From an uncultured Pseudomonas sp. (GTDB lineage Bacteria; Pseudomonadota; Gammaproteobacteria; Pseudomonadales; Pseudomonadaceae): a stretch of DNA of 64,000 bases. The DNA lies in contig NZ_CAMPHI010000003.1 of the NCBI RefSeq assembly GCF_946885955.1, positions 62,001-126,000 of the forward strand, in the 5' to 3' direction. Within the stretch, counting starts at the first letter, position 1. Each line of letters starts with the position of its first letter. The notes under the pieces were generated by a model that saw only the letters and a program-made list of their open reading frames with translations, ran no database searches and had not been told where the DNA came from. The position numbers and the translations under genes were made by a program. This document shows, one piece after another, positions 28,479 to 39,683 of this stretch.

Positions 28479-29723
28479 TCACTCATAGCGCAACGCCTCG
28501 GCAGGCTGGATGCGCGCGGCACGCCAGGATGGATAAAGCGTCGCCAGAAAGCTCAGGCCAAACGCTGCCGAGCAAATCAGCAGAACATCGAGGGCCTGCA
28601 ACTGCGACGGCAGGTAATTGATGAAGTACACGTCGGAACTCAGCACCTGCTGCCCCAATACACGTTCCCCCCACGCCACCAACTGACTGACGTTCAGCGC
28701 TGCGAGTACGCCGAGCACGGCACCGATCAGCGTACCGATTATGCCGATCACCGTGCCCTGCACCATGAAGATGCCCATGATCTGCCGGGGTGTCGCGCCA
28801 AGGGTGCGCAAGATGGCGATATCCGCCCCTTTATCGGCCACGACCATGATCAAGGTGGCGATGATGTTGAACGCCGCCACCGCGACTATCAGCAGCAGCA
28901 ACAGACCGATCATGGTCTTTTCCATCTTCATCGCGCTGAACAAGCTACCCTGGGTCAACGTCCAGTCACTGGCCGTGTAGGCCCCGCCCAGCCTGGCGAC
29001 GATCTCGGCGCTAACCCGCGGCGCCTGATACAGATCCTTCAGTTTCAGCCGCACGGCCGGCACCTGACCTGGCGGCAGACGCAGGATCGAAGCCGCATCG
29101 GCGACGTTGATCAGCGCCAGGGAATTGTCCAGCTCGGCCCCCACCTTGAACACCCCGACCACGTTCAGACGCTGCATACGCGGGGCGATGCCGCCGGGCA
29201 CCGAACTGGCCTCGGGTACGATCAGCGCCAGCTTGTCGCCGACCTTGAGCTGAAAACGCCGCGCGGTGATTTCACCGATCACCACACCGAACTCGCCTGG
29301 CTGCAGGTCGGACAGGCGCCCTTGCCGCATGTGCTCGGGAATGATCGAAACCTTGCCCTCCAGCGCGGGATCGATTCCCTGCAACTGGATCGGTTGCATG
29401 GCGCCGCGGAAAGACAACATGCCCTCCAGCTCGGCAAAAGGCGCGACCGCCACGACCTGCGGATTTTCCTCGGCCTTTTCAGCCACCGCCTGCCAGTCGT
29501 CCAGCGCCTGCCCCGCAGCGATGCTGGCATGCGGCACGGTGCCGAGGATGCGCGTACTCATCTCCTGCTGGAAACCGTTCATCACCGACAGCACCACAAT
29601 CATCGCCAGCACGCCGAGAGCGAGACCGATCATCGAGGTCAGCGAGATAAACGAAATGAAATGGTTGCGCCGCTTGGCCCCGGTATAACGGATACCGATA
29701 AAAATACTCAAAGGGCGGAACAT
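28479..29723 (-). CDS. lolE: Lipoprotein-releasing ABC transporter permease (LolE/LolC paralogue)
   Basis: A 414-aa inner-membrane permease of the complex that hands outer-membrane lipoproteins to LolA. One N-terminal helix after IGIRYTGAKRRNHFISFISL, a large periplasmic domain and three C-terminal helices (FtsX-type) are visible. It closely resembles the other permease at 30414. The ATG overlaps the lolD stop. Assigning E here and C there follows the usual order and is not proved by sequence. Confidence 0.93.
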   Translation of the reverse strand: MFRPLSIFIGIRYTGAKRRNHFISFISLTSMIGLALGVLAMIVVLSVMNGFQQEMSTRILGTVPHASIAAGQALDDWQAVAEKAEENPQVVAVAPFAELEGMLSFRGAMQPIQLQGIDPALEGKVSIIPEHMRQGRLSDLQPGEFGVVIGEITARRFQLKVGDKLALIVPEASSVPGGIAPRMQRLNVVGVFKVGAELDNSLALINVADAASILRLPPGQVPAVRLKLKDLYQAPRVSAEIVARLGGAYTASDWTLTQGSLFSAMKMEKTMIGLLLLLIVAVAAFNIIATLIMVVADKGADIAILRTLGATPRQIMGIFMVQGTVIGIIGTLIGAVLGVLAALNVSQLVAWGERVLGQQVLSSDVYFINYLPSQLQALDVLLICSAAFGLSFLATLYPSWRAARIQPAEALRYE

Positions 29724-30421
29724 CAGATGGCCACCAACTTGCCGTCTTCCAGGCGCAGGATATGGTCCATCTGCTGCGCCAGCGCCATATCGTGGGTCAC
29801 CACCAGGAATGCGGTTTGCGAGGAGCTGCTGAGTTCCTTCATCAGTTCCTGGATGCCTTGGGCGGTGTGGTGATCGAGGTTGCCGGTAGGCTCGTCGAGC
29901 AGCACCAGCCCGGGCCGGTTGACCAGGGCGCGGGCGATGGCCACACGTTGGCGCTCGCCGCCGGACAACTCCGCCGGCTTGTGCGTCAGCCGGTGGCCGA
30001 GGCCGACCCGCTCCAGCAATGCCGTGGCCCGCTGGCGCGCCTCGGCGATTGCGGTCCGACCGATCAGCAGCGGCATGCAGACGTTCTCCAGAGCGGTGAA
30101 CTCCGGCAGCAAGTGGTGAAACTGGTAGACGAACCCCAACGATCGATTGCGTAGCAGGCCACGCTCCTTTTCGCTCAGCGCCGACAACTCTTCACCGGCC
30201 AGCCAGACGCTGCCGGTACTGGGCGTGTCCAGGCCGCCGAGCATATTGAGCAAGGTGCTCTTGCCCGAGCCGGAACTGCCGACGATCGCCACGCGCTCGC
30301 CGGGGTGCAATTCGAGCTGCAAGCCCTCCAGCACCACCACCGATTGCGGACCCTCGTCATAACTCTTGCCAAGGTTGCGACAACTTAAAACCGCACGATC
30401 TTGCATAACCTGATCACTCAT
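29723..30421 (-). CDS. lolD: Lipoprotein-releasing ABC transporter ATPase LolD
   Basis: A 232-aa ATPase of the MacB/LolD type. The Walker A is [12 protein letters not shown], the signature [15 protein letters not shown] and the Walker [13 protein letters not shown]. The start at 30419-30421 overlaps the lolC stop by 8 bp and has GGAGG within the end of lolC. An internal ATG five codons on is possible. Confidence 0.96.
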   Translation of the reverse strand: MSDQVMQDRAVLSCRNLGKSYDEGPQSVVVLEGLQLELHPGERVAIVGSSGSGKSTLLNMLGGLDTPSTGSVWLAGEELSALSEKERGLLRNRSLGFVYQFHHLLPEFTALENVCMPLLIGRTAIAEARQRATALLERVGLGHRLTHKPAELSGGERQRVAIARALVNRPGLVLLDEPTGNLDHHTAQGIQELMKELSSSSQTAFLVVTHDMALAQQMDHILRLEDGKLVAI

Positions 30422-31679
30422 AACGCAGAGCCTCCGCGGGCTGGGTACGCGCCGCGCGCCAGGCCGGATAAAGGGTGGCGAGAAAACTCAAAAGCAAGGC
30501 TGCGCCGCATACCAGCAGCACGTCCTCGGCCATCAACTGCGATGGCAGATAATCGATGAAATAGACGTCGGCGCTGAGGAACTTGACCCCCAGCGCATCC
30601 TCCAGCGCGGCGATCCAGGCGCTGATATTCAGCGCGGCGAAGATGCCCAGGGCCGCGCCAATCGCGGTACCGAATACGCCGATCACCGTGCCCTGCACCA
30701 TGAAGATCGCCATGATCTGCCGCGGTGTCGCACCCAGGGTGCGGAGGATGGCGATATCGCCCTTCTTGTCGGTGACCACCATAACCAGGGTGGAAATGAT
30801 ATTGAACGCCGCTACCGCGACTATCAGCAGCAGCAACAGACCGATCATGGCTTTCTCCATGCGGATCGCCTGGTACAGGTTGCCATGGCTACGCGTCCAG
30901 TCGCGGGCGTAGTAGTCGCCACCGCCCAGGCTCTGAGCCAGCTCCCAGGCGATGCGCGGCGCCTGGAACAGATCGGCGAATTTCAGTCGCAGGCCCTGAA
31001 CCTGATCGGGCTGCCAACGCCGCAAGCGCGCCAGATCCTCGATATGGGTCATGGCGATAAAGCCATCGACTTCGCCAGCGCCGACATGAAAGATGCCGAC
31101 CACGGTGAAGCGCTTGAGCCGCGGGAACATACCCGCAGGGGTCACCGTCACCTCAGGCGCGACGAAGGTGACCTTGTCGCCCAGACCGACACCCAATTTC
31201 TGCGCCGCCTTGGTGCCAATCACGATGCCAAACTCCCCTGGCTTGAGGGCATCCAGCGAACCCTTGCCACCATCTTTGGCCTTGAAGAAATCGCCAATGA
31301 TCGAGACCTTGGCTTCTTCCTTCGGGTCCACCGCATTGATCAGGATCTTCTGCACCTTGCCTTCATAGGTGAGCAAGCCCTGCATCTGGCTGAAGGGGGC
31401 CACTTCCAGCACCTGGGGATTTTTCAGGGCGCGCTCGCCAAGGCTGCGCCAATCGTCGATCGGGGTTGGGCTTTCGATGGTGGCGTGCGGCACCATGCCG
31501 AGCACGCGGCTGCGCATCTCCCGGTCGAAACCGTTCATCACCGACAGCACCAGAATCATCACCAGCACACCGAGCGCCAGACCGATCATCGAGGTCAGGG
31601 AAATAAACGAAACGAAATGATTACGGCGTTTGGCACGGGTGTAGCGCGTACCGATAAATACGAATAGAGGTCTGAACAT
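30414..31679 (-). CDS. lolC: Lipoprotein-releasing ABC transporter permease LolC
   Basis: A 421-aa FtsX-type permease, first gene of the lolC-lolD-lolE unit. The N-terminus [23 protein letters not shown] and the C-terminal [22 protein letters not shown] are nearly identical to those of the paralogue at 28479, while the periplasmic domain differs more. With LolD it extracts lipoproteins from the inner membrane. Confidence 0.93.
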   Translation of the reverse strand: MFRPLFVFIGTRYTRAKRRNHFVSFISLTSMIGLALGVLVMILVLSVMNGFDREMRSRVLGMVPHATIESPTPIDDWRSLGERALKNPQVLEVAPFSQMQGLLTYEGKVQKILINAVDPKEEAKVSIIGDFFKAKDGGKGSLDALKPGEFGIVIGTKAAQKLGVGLGDKVTFVAPEVTVTPAGMFPRLKRFTVVGIFHVGAGEVDGFIAMTHIEDLARLRRWQPDQVQGLRLKFADLFQAPRIAWELAQSLGGGDYYARDWTRSHGNLYQAIRMEKAMIGLLLLLIVAVAAFNIISTLVMVVTDKKGDIAILRTLGATPRQIMAIFMVQGTVIGVFGTAIGAALGIFAALNISAWIAALEDALGVKFLSADVYFIDYLPSQLMAEDVLLVCGAALLLSFLATLYPAWRAARTQPAEALRYE

Positions 31680-31772
31680 GTAGGGGGCTTTCGAGGGAAA
31701 GGGGAACGTCCTTGTGGCGGGGTCTGGCCAGCAGCTTTACACTCAGATCACCACTGCTGCCATGGGTTCGCC

Positions 31773-32351
31773 ATGTCGACTCAAGATGAAGATGATCGCC
31801 GCGAATACTATCGTATCGACGATACGATCGCACTGGATTTCACCCTGCTGTCCGGCGCACAAGCGTTAGCCAGTGACGAACTTCACGACAGTTCGCCGCT
31901 GTTCAATCTGCTCAGCGAACTGCACCTGATGGATTTCGAATCGCAGCATCTGCTGCGCCATATCACCGAGCGCGACCGCACGCTGGCCAACTACCTGAAG
32001 GTCATCAACAAGCGCATCGACCTGCTCGGCCAGGCGGTTGCGCAAAGTCTGCTGCGCGATATAGGTCCGCCCAGGCGGGTCAGCCTGTCGGAGGGTGGCG
32101 TCAGCTTCAATAATGCGCAAACCGTGGCACTGGGTAGCCATTTGGCGTTGAAAATGGTGCTGATGCCCCAGGCCCTGGGTTTACTGCTGCGCGCCAAAGT
32201 CGTTCACTGTCAGCCGCAAGATAACGGCCAATTCGAAATTGGCGCGGAATTCGAAGCCCTGACCGATGCCCAACGCCAATTGCTGGCCCGCCACGTACTG
32301 CAACGCCAGGCCCTGGAACGCCGCCAGGCACGCGAGCAGGAACAATCGTAG
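31773..32351 (+). CDS. PilZ-domain protein
   Basis: A 192-aa protein. DDRREYYRID at residues 7-16 supplies the RxxxR arginines (R10, R14) of a c-di-GMP switch. The second motif, VSLSEGGVSF, matches the S-x-x-G part of (D/N)xSxxG but has Ser where Asp/Asn is usual, so binding is likely but not certain. Residues about 65-100 form a helical stretch between the two motifs. Divergent from lolC, followed by a small secreted protein. Confidence 0.85.
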   Translation: MSTQDEDDRREYYRIDDTIALDFTLLSGAQALASDELHDSSPLFNLLSELHLMDFESQHLLRHITERDRTLANYLKVINKRIDLLGQAVAQSLLRDIGPPRRVSLSEGGVSFNNAQTVALGSHLALKMVLMPQALGLLLRAKVVHCQPQDNGQFEIGAEFEALTDAQRQLLARHVLQRQALERRQAREQEQS

Positions 32352-32372
32352 CCCGACCGACGAGACCTCTTG

Positions 32373-32669
32373 ATGCCACGCTTTTTATCCTTGCTCCTGT
32401 TGCTGATGCCGCTTGCTGCCAGCGCAGACACCCTGCTAATTCCAATAGGCCAACAAGGCGCCGCGGTCGACCAACTGCCGCGGCTCGGCGAGTCGCGCAC
32501 CCAAGTGCTGGAGCGCTTCGGCCTGGCCGATGAGGAACACCCCAGCGTCGGTCAACCACCCATCACCCGCTGGGATTACCGGACCTTCAGCGTGTACTTC
32601 GAATACGACCATGTGATCGATAGCGTGCTGCATCATCAGCCACGCAGCACCACGCCAGACAAGGAGTAA
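32373..32669 (+). CDS. Small exported protein of unknown function
   Basis: A 98-aa protein with a signal peptide (MPRFLSLLLLLMPLAASA, cleavage likely after ASA). The rest, LGESRTQVLERFGLADEEH...WDYRTFSVYFEYDHVIDSV, has the look of a BamE/SmpA-type two-layer fold (a GxxxxxVxxxxG-like turn followed by strands), but this is a pattern impression only. It lies between the PilZ gene and the phosphodiesterase, probably in one transcript. The start is ATG at 32373; a TTG precedes it. Confidence 0.75.
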   Translation: MPRFLSLLLLLMPLAASADTLLIPIGQQGAAVDQLPRLGESRTQVLERFGLADEEHPSVGQPPITRWDYRTFSVYFEYDHVIDSVLHHQPRSTTPDKE

Positions 32670-32672
32670 TCA

Positions 32673-33392
32673 GTGACCCTGATCTATGGCCACCGCGGCG
32701 CCAAAGGCGAAGCACCGGAAAACACCCTGAACAGTTTTCAACAATGCCTGGCGCATGGCGTACGCCGTTGCGAGCTGGATCTGCACTTGTCGCGCGACGG
32801 CGAATTGATGGTGATTCACGACCCAACGCTGAAACGCACTACCGGCCATCGCGGCAAGGTGGTCGAACACGACGCCGCTGAACTGGTGCGCTATGACGCG
32901 CGCAAAGGCGGGCCGGGCTGGGTGCAGCCCTGCCCGATTCCGCGCCTCGCCGAGTTGTTTGAAAAGTGCGACTTCGAGCACTGGCAGCTGGAAGTCAAAA
33001 GCGCCTCGAAAGTCCGCGCCGCACGCACGGTCGAGGCCATCGCCGCGTTGGCCGGGCGTTATGGCCTGAGCGAAAAGGTCACGGTCACTTCCAGTTCACG
33101 GGAAGTCCTGAGCGCCCTGAGACGCCTGACGCCGGAGCTTTCCCGCGGCCTGGTCGCCGAGTACGCCTGGCTCGACCCGCTAAAAGTGGCCAAGCACTAT
33201 GGCTGCGACCTGCTCGCCTTGAACTGGACACTGTGCACGCCGGAGCGCCTGCTCAAGGCTCAAAAAGCCGGGCTGCACGTATCAGTGTGGACGGTCAACG
33301 AACCGGCACTGATGCGCCGTCTCGCCGATTTTGGCGTGGACAGCCTGATTACCGACTTTCCCGGGCTGGCGGTGGCCACGCTGCAACCCTAG
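32673..33392 (+). CDS. Glycerophosphodiester phosphodiesterase
   Basis: A 239-aa cytoplasmic GDPD enzyme that splits glycerophosphodiesters to glycerol-3-phosphate and an alcohol. Catalytic residues are in GHRGAKGEAPENTL (His, Arg, Glu-Asn) and ELDLHLSRDGELMVIHD (Glu, Asp, His); VWTVNEP and DSLITDFP close the barrel. The start is GTG at 32673 with AAGGAG at ideal spacing, 3 bp after the preceding gene. Confidence 0.93.
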   Translation: MTLIYGHRGAKGEAPENTLNSFQQCLAHGVRRCELDLHLSRDGELMVIHDPTLKRTTGHRGKVVEHDAAELVRYDARKGGPGWVQPCPIPRLAELFEKCDFEHWQLEVKSASKVRAARTVEAIAALAGRYGLSEKVTVTSSSREVLSALRRLTPELSRGLVAEYAWLDPLKVAKHYGCDLLALNWTLCTPERLLKAQKAGLHVSVWTVNEPALMRRLADFGVDSLITDFPGLAVATLQP

Positions 33393-33460
33393 GCAGGGCC
33401 TCGCCACGCTGCTTGGTCGCCGCAGCCCAAGCGCTCAGACCGCACAAAGCCCAGATAAAG

Positions 33461-33493
33461 GAAAACCGGCCACTCAGAGCCGGTTTTCTTTTG
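33461..33493 (+). terminator. Terminator downstream of the phosphodiesterase gene
   Basis: GAAAACCGGC (33461-33470) and GCCGGTTTTC (33479-33488) form a perfect 10-bp stem followed by TTTTG. Confidence 0.88.
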
Positions 33494-33590
33494 CTGCCTG
33501 ATCAGAAACTCTCCCGGTTTGGCCAACGCCACGCCTGGGAGTCGCTGAACGGGTCCTCCCCGACCGGCTCAGGCCACCGGTCGGAGCCGT

Positions 33591-34985
33591 TCAAAAAAGC
33601 CGGTTGAGGCCATCGAACGCGGCAACCCGGTAGGCCTCGGCCATGGTCGGGTAGTTGAACGTGGTGTTGACGAAATACTTGATGCTGTTCGCCTCGCCCT
33701 TCTGGTTCATGATCGCCTGGCCGATATGCACGATCTCGGACGCCTGGTAACCGAAGCAGTGAACCCCGAGCACCTCCAGGGTTTCGCGGTGGAACAGAAT
33801 CTTCAACATGCCGACCGGCTCATGGGAAATCTGCGCCCGCGCCATGCTCTTGAAGAATGCCTTGCCCACCTCGTAGGGAATCTTCGCCTGGGTCAGCTCG
33901 CGCTCGTTCTTGCCGATCGAACTGATCTCGGGAATGGTGTAGATACCGGTCGGCACATCGTCGACGAAACGCCAGCTGTCGTTCTCGACAATATTACCGG
34001 CCGCCGAACGCCCCTGGTCGTACGCGGCGCTGGCCAGGCTCGGCCAACCGATCACATCGCCCGCGGCGAAGATGTTCGACACTTCGGTACGGTAATTCTG
34101 ATCGACTTCGATCTGCCCGCGGTTATTGACCTTGATCCCGATGTTTTCCAAGCCCAACTGGTCGGTGTTGCCGGTCCGGCCGTTACACCAGAGCAAGGCA
34201 TCGGCCTTGATCTTCTTGCCGGACTTGAGGTGCAGCACCACGCCGTTTTCCACACCCTCAATGCTCTCGTACTCCTCGTTATGACGAATCAGCACGTTGG
34301 TGTTACGCAGGTGGTAGCTCAGGGCATCGGAAATTTCCGCGTCGAGGAAACTCAACAGCTGATCGCGGTTGTCGATCAGATCGACCAGCACGCCCAAACC
34401 ACTGAAAATCGACGCATATTCGCAACCGATCACCCCGGCCCCGTAAATAATCAAACGGCGCGGCGTATGGCTGAGATTGAGGATGGTGTCGCTGTCGTAG
34501 ACCCGCGGGTGATGGAAGTCGACATCCGCGGGGCGGTAAGGGCGCGAACCGGTGGCGATGACGATCTGCTTGGCTACCAGCTTCTCGACCACACCATTGG
34601 CGCAGACCACCTCGATGGTTTGCTCGTCGGAAAAACTACCGGTGCCGAAGAACACGTCGATGCGGTTGCGGGCGTAGTAGCCGGTACGCGAAGTCACCTG
34701 CTTGGCGATCACCCGTTCGGCGCTTTTCAGTACGTCAGGAAAGGAAAACCAGCGCGGCTCGCCGATCTGGCGAAACATCGGGTTGGTGTTGAATTGCATG
34801 ATCTGCCGTACCGAATGGCGCAGCGCTTTGGAGGGGATGGTCCCCAGGTGGGTGCAGTTGCCGCCGACTTCGCGACGGCTATCGACCACCGCGACCTTGC
34901 GCCCCGCTTTAGCGGCGTTCATTGCCGCACCTTCACCTGCCGGGCCGGAACCCAGCACCACTACGTCGTAGTTATAGACCGCCAT
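33591..34985 (-). CDS. sth: Soluble pyridine nucleotide transhydrogenase
   Basis: A 464-aa flavoprotein that balances NADPH and NADH. The FAD motif is [28 protein letters not shown] has a single Cys where related disulfide reductases have a CxxxxC pair, as is normal for SthA. The NAD-binding [13 protein letters not shown] and the FAD-contacting [14 protein letters not shown] follow. It has its own promoter region shared with no divergent gene. Confidence 0.95.
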   Translation of the reverse strand: MAVYNYDVVVLGSGPAGEGAAMNAAKAGRKVAVVDSRREVGGNCTHLGTIPSKALRHSVRQIMQFNTNPMFRQIGEPRWFSFPDVLKSAERVIAKQVTSRTGYYARNRIDVFFGTGSFSDEQTIEVVCANGVVEKLVAKQIVIATGSRPYRPADVDFHHPRVYDSDTILNLSHTPRRLIIYGAGVIGCEYASIFSGLGVLVDLIDNRDQLLSFLDAEISDALSYHLRNTNVLIRHNEEYESIEGVENGVVLHLKSGKKIKADALLWCNGRTGNTDQLGLENIGIKVNNRGQIEVDQNYRTEVSNIFAAGDVIGWPSLASAAYDQGRSAAGNIVENDSWRFVDDVPTGIYTIPEISSIGKNERELTQAKIPYEVGKAFFKSMARAQISHEPVGMLKILFHRETLEVLGVHCFGYQASEIVHIGQAIMNQKGEANSIKYFVNTTFNYPTMAEAYRVAAFDGLNRLF

Positions 34986-35103
34986 GTTTACTCCTTCAGA
35001 TCATACCGGGACGCTTATGGCGCACCCTCGGCAGGGCCAGCCCGCTGTCGCGGACCGGCAATCGATACAACTGCAGCCTAACAATCAGTGTTTCGCCGGG
35101 CGA

Positions 35104-35349
35104 TTAGCGCTTGGTCGCGTCGTACGCCAGATCGTCCGTCGTGGCAGACGCCGAATCGCGGCTGGCCGGGTCTCGGTTGACCTCTTCGCACTTCTCGCGG
35201 CTACCACCACAGATGGAACATTCCTTCTCGATACCCAGATTGGCGATGCCGCCGCACGAGCCGGCGATGGGCTTGCGCCCCATGATCACACCAACGGCCA
35301 TCAACGACACCACTAACAGCATGGTCAAGAAAACCACCAACCAAATCAT
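35104..35349 (-). CDS. nqrM: NqrM, maturation factor of Na+-NQR
   Basis: An 81-aa protein with one N-terminal membrane helix (IWLVVFLTMLLVVSLMAVGVIMG) and four cysteines in SCGGIANLGIEKECSICGGSREKC. NqrM is required to insert the iron centre held between NqrD and NqrE. The ATG at 35347-35349 overlaps the apbE stop, so it is the last gene of the nqr operon. Confidence 0.93.
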   Translation of the reverse strand: MIWLVVFLTMLLVVSLMAVGVIMGRKPIAGSCGGIANLGIEKECSICGGSREKCEEVNRDPASRDSASATTDDLAYDATKR

Positions 35350-36371
35350 TGCTCTTCTCCTGCAGCGAATAGCTGCTCGAAAGCGGCGGTGCCTCGTGTA
35401 ACGAAGCCGTCGCCTTCACGGGTCACGAAAAACGCCGCTATACCTGCTTGCTCCGCATAGGCCAGGCCTTTCACCGGGCCGAGCACCATCAATAATGTAG
35501 ACAAGCCATCGGCACGAAGTGTCGAGACGTCGGCGACCGTGACGGCCGCCAGCTTGTGGGTAATGGGTGCACCTGTCTGCGGATCCAGGGTATGTGAATA
35601 ACGTACGCCATTTTCCTCGAAATAATTGCGGTAATCGCCCGAGGTGGAAATGCCATAGCCATCCAGCTGCATGATCCGCTGGGCCACCCGCTGGTCATCG
35701 CGCGGGGCCTCGATGGCGATACGCCAGGGCTGGCCATCCGGCTTCCGGCCGGCCGCCTTGAGTTCGCCCGTGACATCCACCAGATAGCTGCTGACACCCA
35801 ACTCGGTCAGGCGAGTGACAATACGATCGACCGTGTAACCGGCGGCAATACTGTTGAGGTCCAACTGCAGATCGACATCCTTGCACAGCTGCTGGCCTTC
35901 AATACGCAGGTGTTGGAGGCCTGTATGCCGACGCGCCTGGGCAATCTGCTCGGCGGTCGGTACCCGCTCGACCCGCGCCTGCGGGCCGAAGCCCCAGAGG
36001 TTGAGCAACGGTTCCAGAGTCAGATCCAGGGCGCCACCGCTCTGCTGCGCCAACACCTGCCCCGCCCTCACCACGTCGAGCAGCGACTCTGGCACCGTCA
36101 GGCAACTGCCCGCCGGCGCGCGATTGAAGGTGGAAATCACCGAATCCGCCCGGTAGGTGGACATCTGCTGGTCGACCTCGGCAAGTATCGCTTCGGTCTC
36201 GGCTTTTAGCCGCGCCCCATCGGCAACCCCCTCGCCCGTCACGTACTTGACCGAATAGGTGCTGCCCATGGTCGGGCCCGCGAATTCTTCAACCCGTTCA
36301 GAATGCAAACAGCCCGTTAGGGCTGCCGCAAAAGCGACAGCGATAACGGGCTGGAATACCGCTAATTTCAT
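35346..36371 (-). CDS. apbE: FAD:protein FMN transferase (ApbE)
   Basis: A 341-aa lipoprotein that attaches FMN to threonines of NqrB and NqrC in the periplasm. The N-terminal signal ends in LTGC, a lipobox. GPTMGSTYSVKY, DLNSIAAGYTVDRI, YLVDVTGELKA and the late ADGLSTLLMVLG are family features. It is 2 bp downstream of nqrF, inside the operon whose products it modifies. Confidence 0.94.
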   Translation of the reverse strand: MKLAVFQPVIAVAFAAALTGCLHSERVEEFAGPTMGSTYSVKYVTGEGVADGARLKAETEAILAEVDQQMSTYRADSVISTFNRAPAGSCLTVPESLLDVVRAGQVLAQQSGGALDLTLEPLLNLWGFGPQARVERVPTAEQIAQARRHTGLQHLRIEGQQLCKDVDLQLDLNSIAAGYTVDRIVTRLTELGVSSYLVDVTGELKAAGRKPDGQPWRIAIEAPRDDQRVAQRIMQLDGYGISTSGDYRNYFEENGVRYSHTLDPQTGAPITHKLAAVTVADVSTLRADGLSTLLMVLGPVKGLAYAEQAGIAAFFVTREGDGFVTRGTAAFEQLFAAGEEQ

Positions 36372-36373
36372 GC

Positions 36374-37600
36374 TTAGCCGCCGAAGTCATCGAGCAGGAT
36401 ATTCTCCTCCTCGACACCCAGGTCGACCAGCATCTTGATCACGGCGGCGTTCATCATGGGCGGACCGCACATGTAGAACTCGCAATCTTCCGGAGCCGGA
36501 TGATCTTTCAGGTAGTTGGCGTACAAGACGTTATGGATGAAGCCCTTGAGACCCGTCCAGTTGTCTTCCGGCAGCGGATCGGACAAGGCCAGGTGCCATT
36601 CGAAGTTCGGGTTCTCCGCCTGCAGCTGATCGTATTCCTCCACGTAGAAGGCTTCACGCATGGAGCGCGCGCCGTACCAGAAGCTGATCTTGCGCTTGGA
36701 CTTCAACCGCTTGAGCTGGTCGAAGATGTGCGAGCGCATCGGCGCCATACCGGCACCGCCGCCAATGAACACCATTTCGGCATCGGTATCCTTGGCGAAG
36801 AACTCGCCGAAGGGTCCGTAGACGGTGATCTTGTCGCCCGGCTTGAGGCTGAATACATAGGAGGACATCTTGCCCGGCGGCAGATCGTCCTTGCCCGGTG
36901 GCGGCGAGGCGATACGGATATTGAACTTCACCAGGCCCCGTTCTTCCGGGTAGTTGGCCATGGAGTAAGCGCGAATCACCGTCTCCTCGACCTTCGACAC
37001 GTACTTCCACTGGTTGAACTTGTCCCAGTCGCCGCGATATTCCTCCTGGATGTCGAAGTCCTTGTAATGCACTTCGTGCGGCGGACATTCCAGCTGTACG
37101 TAACCGCCAGCGCGGAAGTCGACGTTTTCGCCTTCCGGCAGCTTCAACGTCAGTTCCTTGATGAACGTGGCGACGTTGGGATTGGACTCGACCGTGCATT
37201 CCCACTTCTTCACGCCGAAGACTTCTTCCGGCACTTCGATCTTCATATCCTGCTTGACCGGGGTCTGACAGGACAGGCGCCAGCCGGCCTTGGCCTCGCG
37301 ACGGGTAAAGGCGGCTTCCTCGGTCGGCAGCATCTCGCCACCACCACTTTCCACCACGCACCGGCACTGGGCACAGGTGCCACCGCCGCCACAGGCGGAC
37401 GACAGGAACACATTGTTGGCCGCCAGGGTTTGCAACAGCTTGCCGCCGGCCGGAACCACAATGGTTCTTTCGCCATTGATCTCGATGCTCACGTCACCGC
37501 TGGAAACCAGCTTGGCGCGTGCTGCCAGGATGATCAGCACCAGCCCGAGGACAATGGCGGTGAACATCCCGATCGCGATTAAAATTTCTGAATTGATCAT
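36374..37600 (-). CDS. nqrF: Na+-NQR subunit F (NADH dehydrogenase)
   Basis: A 408-aa subunit where NADH enters the complex. One N-terminal helix is followed by a [2Fe-2S] domain with C70, C76, C79 and C111, exactly the numbering of the Vibrio protein. Next come an FAD domain ([11 protein letters not shown]) and an NADH domain ([21 protein letters not shown]). The start is the ATG at 37598-37600. Confidence 0.97.
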   Translation of the reverse strand: MINSEILIAIGMFTAIVLGLVLIILAARAKLVSSGDVSIEINGERTIVVPAGGKLLQTLAANNVFLSSACGGGGTCAQCRCVVESGGGEMLPTEEAAFTRREAKAGWRLSCQTPVKQDMKIEVPEEVFGVKKWECTVESNPNVATFIKELTLKLPEGENVDFRAGGYVQLECPPHEVHYKDFDIQEEYRGDWDKFNQWKYVSKVEETVIRAYSMANYPEERGLVKFNIRIASPPPGKDDLPPGKMSSYVFSLKPGDKITVYGPFGEFFAKDTDAEMVFIGGGAGMAPMRSHIFDQLKRLKSKRKISFWYGARSMREAFYVEEYDQLQAENPNFEWHLALSDPLPEDNWTGLKGFIHNVLYANYLKDHPAPEDCEFYMCGPPMMNAAVIKMLVDLGVEEENILLDDFGG

Positions 37601-37615
37601 CTACTCATCCCTTCC

Positions 37616-38224
37616 TTACAACTGCACGCCGGAGAAGGACATGAAGCCCAAGGACATCAGACCGATGGTGATAAAGGTGATCCCCAACCCTTGTAGACCG
37701 GCCGGTACGTCACTGTACTTGAGCTTCTCGCGAATACCCGCCAGCGCGGCGATCGCCAGCGCCCAGGACAGGCCCGAACCAAAGCCGTACACGGTACTTT
37801 CGCCGAGGTTGTAATCACGCTCCACCATGAACAACGAACCGGCCATGATGGCGCAGTTAACGGTGATCAGTGGCAAAAACACGCCGAGGGCGTTGTACAA
37901 GCTGGGTACGTACTTATCCAGAAGCATCTCGAGGATCTGCACGATCGCCGCGATCACCCCGATATAGCTGAGCAACCCGAGGAAGCTCAGATCGACTTCC
38001 GGCAGACCGGCCCAGGCCAGTGCGCCATCCTTGAGCAGATAGGTATAGAGCAGGTTGTTCGCGGGAACGGTGATGACCTGCACCACGATAACCGCGATAC
38101 CCAGGCCGATCGCCGTCTCGACTTTCTTCGAGATGGCGATGAAGGTGCACATGCCGAGGAAGAAGGCCAGGGCCATGTTCTCGACGAACACCGCCTTAAC
38201 CAGCAAGCTGATGTAATGCTCCAT
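37616..38224 (-). CDS. nqrE: Na+-NQR subunit E
   Basis: A 202-aa integral membrane subunit with six predicted helices. It pairs with NqrD in inverted topology around the intramembrane iron centre; [12 protein letters not shown] and [11 protein letters not shown] hold the candidate cysteines. It overlaps nqrD by one base. Confidence 0.97.
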   Translation of the reverse strand: MEHYISLLVKAVFVENMALAFFLGMCTFIAISKKVETAIGLGIAVIVVQVITVPANNLLYTYLLKDGALAWAGLPEVDLSFLGLLSYIGVIAAIVQILEMLLDKYVPSLYNALGVFLPLITVNCAIMAGSLFMVERDYNLGESTVYGFGSGLSWALAIAALAGIREKLKYSDVPAGLQGLGITFITIGLMSLGFMSFSGVQL

Positions 38225-38892
38225 TAGTAGGCCTCCTTGTTCGAGACTTGCGGCGCAATCTTGTAGCTAGGCTGCTCGACCTGTTCCTTCTTCCAGCTAC
38301 GCAGCCCCCAGATGAACAGACCGATCAGGAAGAATGCCGAAGGCGGCAACAGCAGCAGGCCGTTGGGCTGATACCAGCCGCCATCGTTGACCACCGGAAT
38401 GATCTCGAAGCCCATCAGCTTGCCGCTGCCGAACAGCTCGCGAACGATACCCAGCATGATCAGCATGGCGCTGTAACCCAGGCCGTTGCCGATACCATCG
38501 AAGAACGACAGCACCGGCGGGTTCTGCATGGCGAAGGCTTCAGCACGGCCCATCACGATGCAGTTGGTGATGATCAGACCAACGAACACCGACAGCTGCT
38601 TGGACAGGCTGAAGGCATAGGCCTTGAGAATCTGATCCACCACGATCACCAGCGAGGCAATGATCACCATCTGCACGATCATGCGGATCGAACTGGGGAT
38701 CTGGTTGCGGATCATCGAAATGGAGAAGTTGGAGAAAGCCGTCACCAGGGTCAGAGCGATCGACATCACCAACGCGGTTTTCAGGTTCGAGGTCACCGCC
38801 AGGGCCGAACAGATCCCGAGGATCTGCAGGCCAATGGGGTTGTTATTGAAGATTGGGTCCAGCAGAACTTGTTTGATCGTGGGTTGCGACAT
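38224..38892 (-). CDS. nqrD: Na+-NQR subunit D
   Basis: A 222-aa integral membrane subunit related to NqrE, with Cys in [10 protein letters not shown] and [13 protein letters not shown] as likely iron ligands. The start is the ATG at 38890-38892 ([13 protein letters not shown]); the longer frame begins with a TTG inside nqrC. It lies 2 bp after the nqrC stop. Confidence 0.96.
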   Translation of the reverse strand: MSQPTIKQVLLDPIFNNNPIGLQILGICSALAVTSNLKTALVMSIALTLVTAFSNFSISMIRNQIPSSIRMIVQMVIIASLVIVVDQILKAYAFSLSKQLSVFVGLIITNCIVMGRAEAFAMQNPPVLSFFDGIGNGLGYSAMLIMLGIVRELFGSGKLMGFEIIPVVNDGGWYQPNGLLLLPPSAFFLIGLFIWGLRSWKKEQVEQPSYKIAPQVSNKEAY

Positions 38893-38894
38893 GA

Positions 38895-39683
38895 TCAAGC
38901 CTCCCCTGCGCGCAGGTTAGCGATAAACGGACCGAAGCCATTCTGGCCAAGCCAGAAATTCAGCAGATGGTCGACACCCTTGCTGGTCAGGGTCGCGCCC
39001 GCCAGGGCGTCGACCTGATGCACGGCTTTCGGGCTCTGCGGGTCGACACCGCCCTTGATCACTTGCACGGCCAGCTTGCCGTCCTCGTCGAACAGGGTTT
39101 TGCCCGGCCACTGGCCTTTCCATTTCGGGTTGTCCACTTCACCGCCCAGACCCGGGGTTTCGGCATGCTGGTAGAAGCCCATGCCAACCACGGTATTCAA
39201 GTCGCCCTTGACCGCGATGAAACCGTAAAGCGTGGACCACAGGCCATAACCGCGTACCGGCATGATCAGCGTTTCGATCTGCCCGTCCTTCTCCACCAAG
39301 TAAACCGTGGTGTAGCGCTCCATGCGCTTGATCGAGGCGATATCCTGCTCCGGCGGTAAAACGCTGGAGAGCTTGGGATCCTTGGCAGCCTTCAATGGAT
39401 CGAAGGTCAGCGGATCCTTGGCATCGGAAAACTTGCCGGTCTGCAGATCGACCAGTTTGGCCTTGATCCGGCTCTTGAACAGCTCCTTGACTTGCGCGCC
39501 GCTCATGCCCGGTTGGCCCAGACCGGCGATCGCCAGGATGCTGCGCTGCTTGTCCAGCAGACGGTTGTCCAGCTGGGTCGGCTTGAGTGCCACGGCGGCA
39601 CCCGCGACAAACACCGAGCACACCAGGCAGACCAGCAGGGCCACCGTGAGCGTGCGGACGGTGGATTCTTTTTGACTAGACAT
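38895..39683 (-). CDS. nqrC: Na+-NQR subunit C (covalent FMN)
   Basis: A 262-aa subunit with one N-terminal helix and a periplasmic FMN domain. The flavinylation site is the Thr (T231) of [10 protein letters not shown]. The family motif is usually written with Ser or Thr before GAT; here it is Ala. It overlaps nqrB by 8 bp. Confidence 0.96.
   Translation of the reverse strand: MSSQKESTVRTLTVALLVCLVCSVFVAGAAVALKPTQLDNRLLDKQRSILAIAGLGQPGMSGAQVKELFKSRIKAKLVDLQTGKFSDAKDPLTFDPLKAAKDPKLSSVLPPEQDIASIKRMERYTTVYLVEKDGQIETLIMPVRGYGLWSTLYGFIAVKGDLNTVVGMGFYQHAETPGLGGEVDNPKWKGQWPGKTLFDEDGKLAVQVIKGGVDPQSPKAVHQVDALAGATLTSKGVDHLLNFWLGQNGFGPFIANLRAGEA

Noticed and set aside
28479..31679. lolC and lolE as a recent duplication
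   Set aside because: Only the membrane parts and termini are near-identical; the periplasmic domains have diverged, and two paralogous permeases are normal for the Lol system of Gammaproteobacteria.
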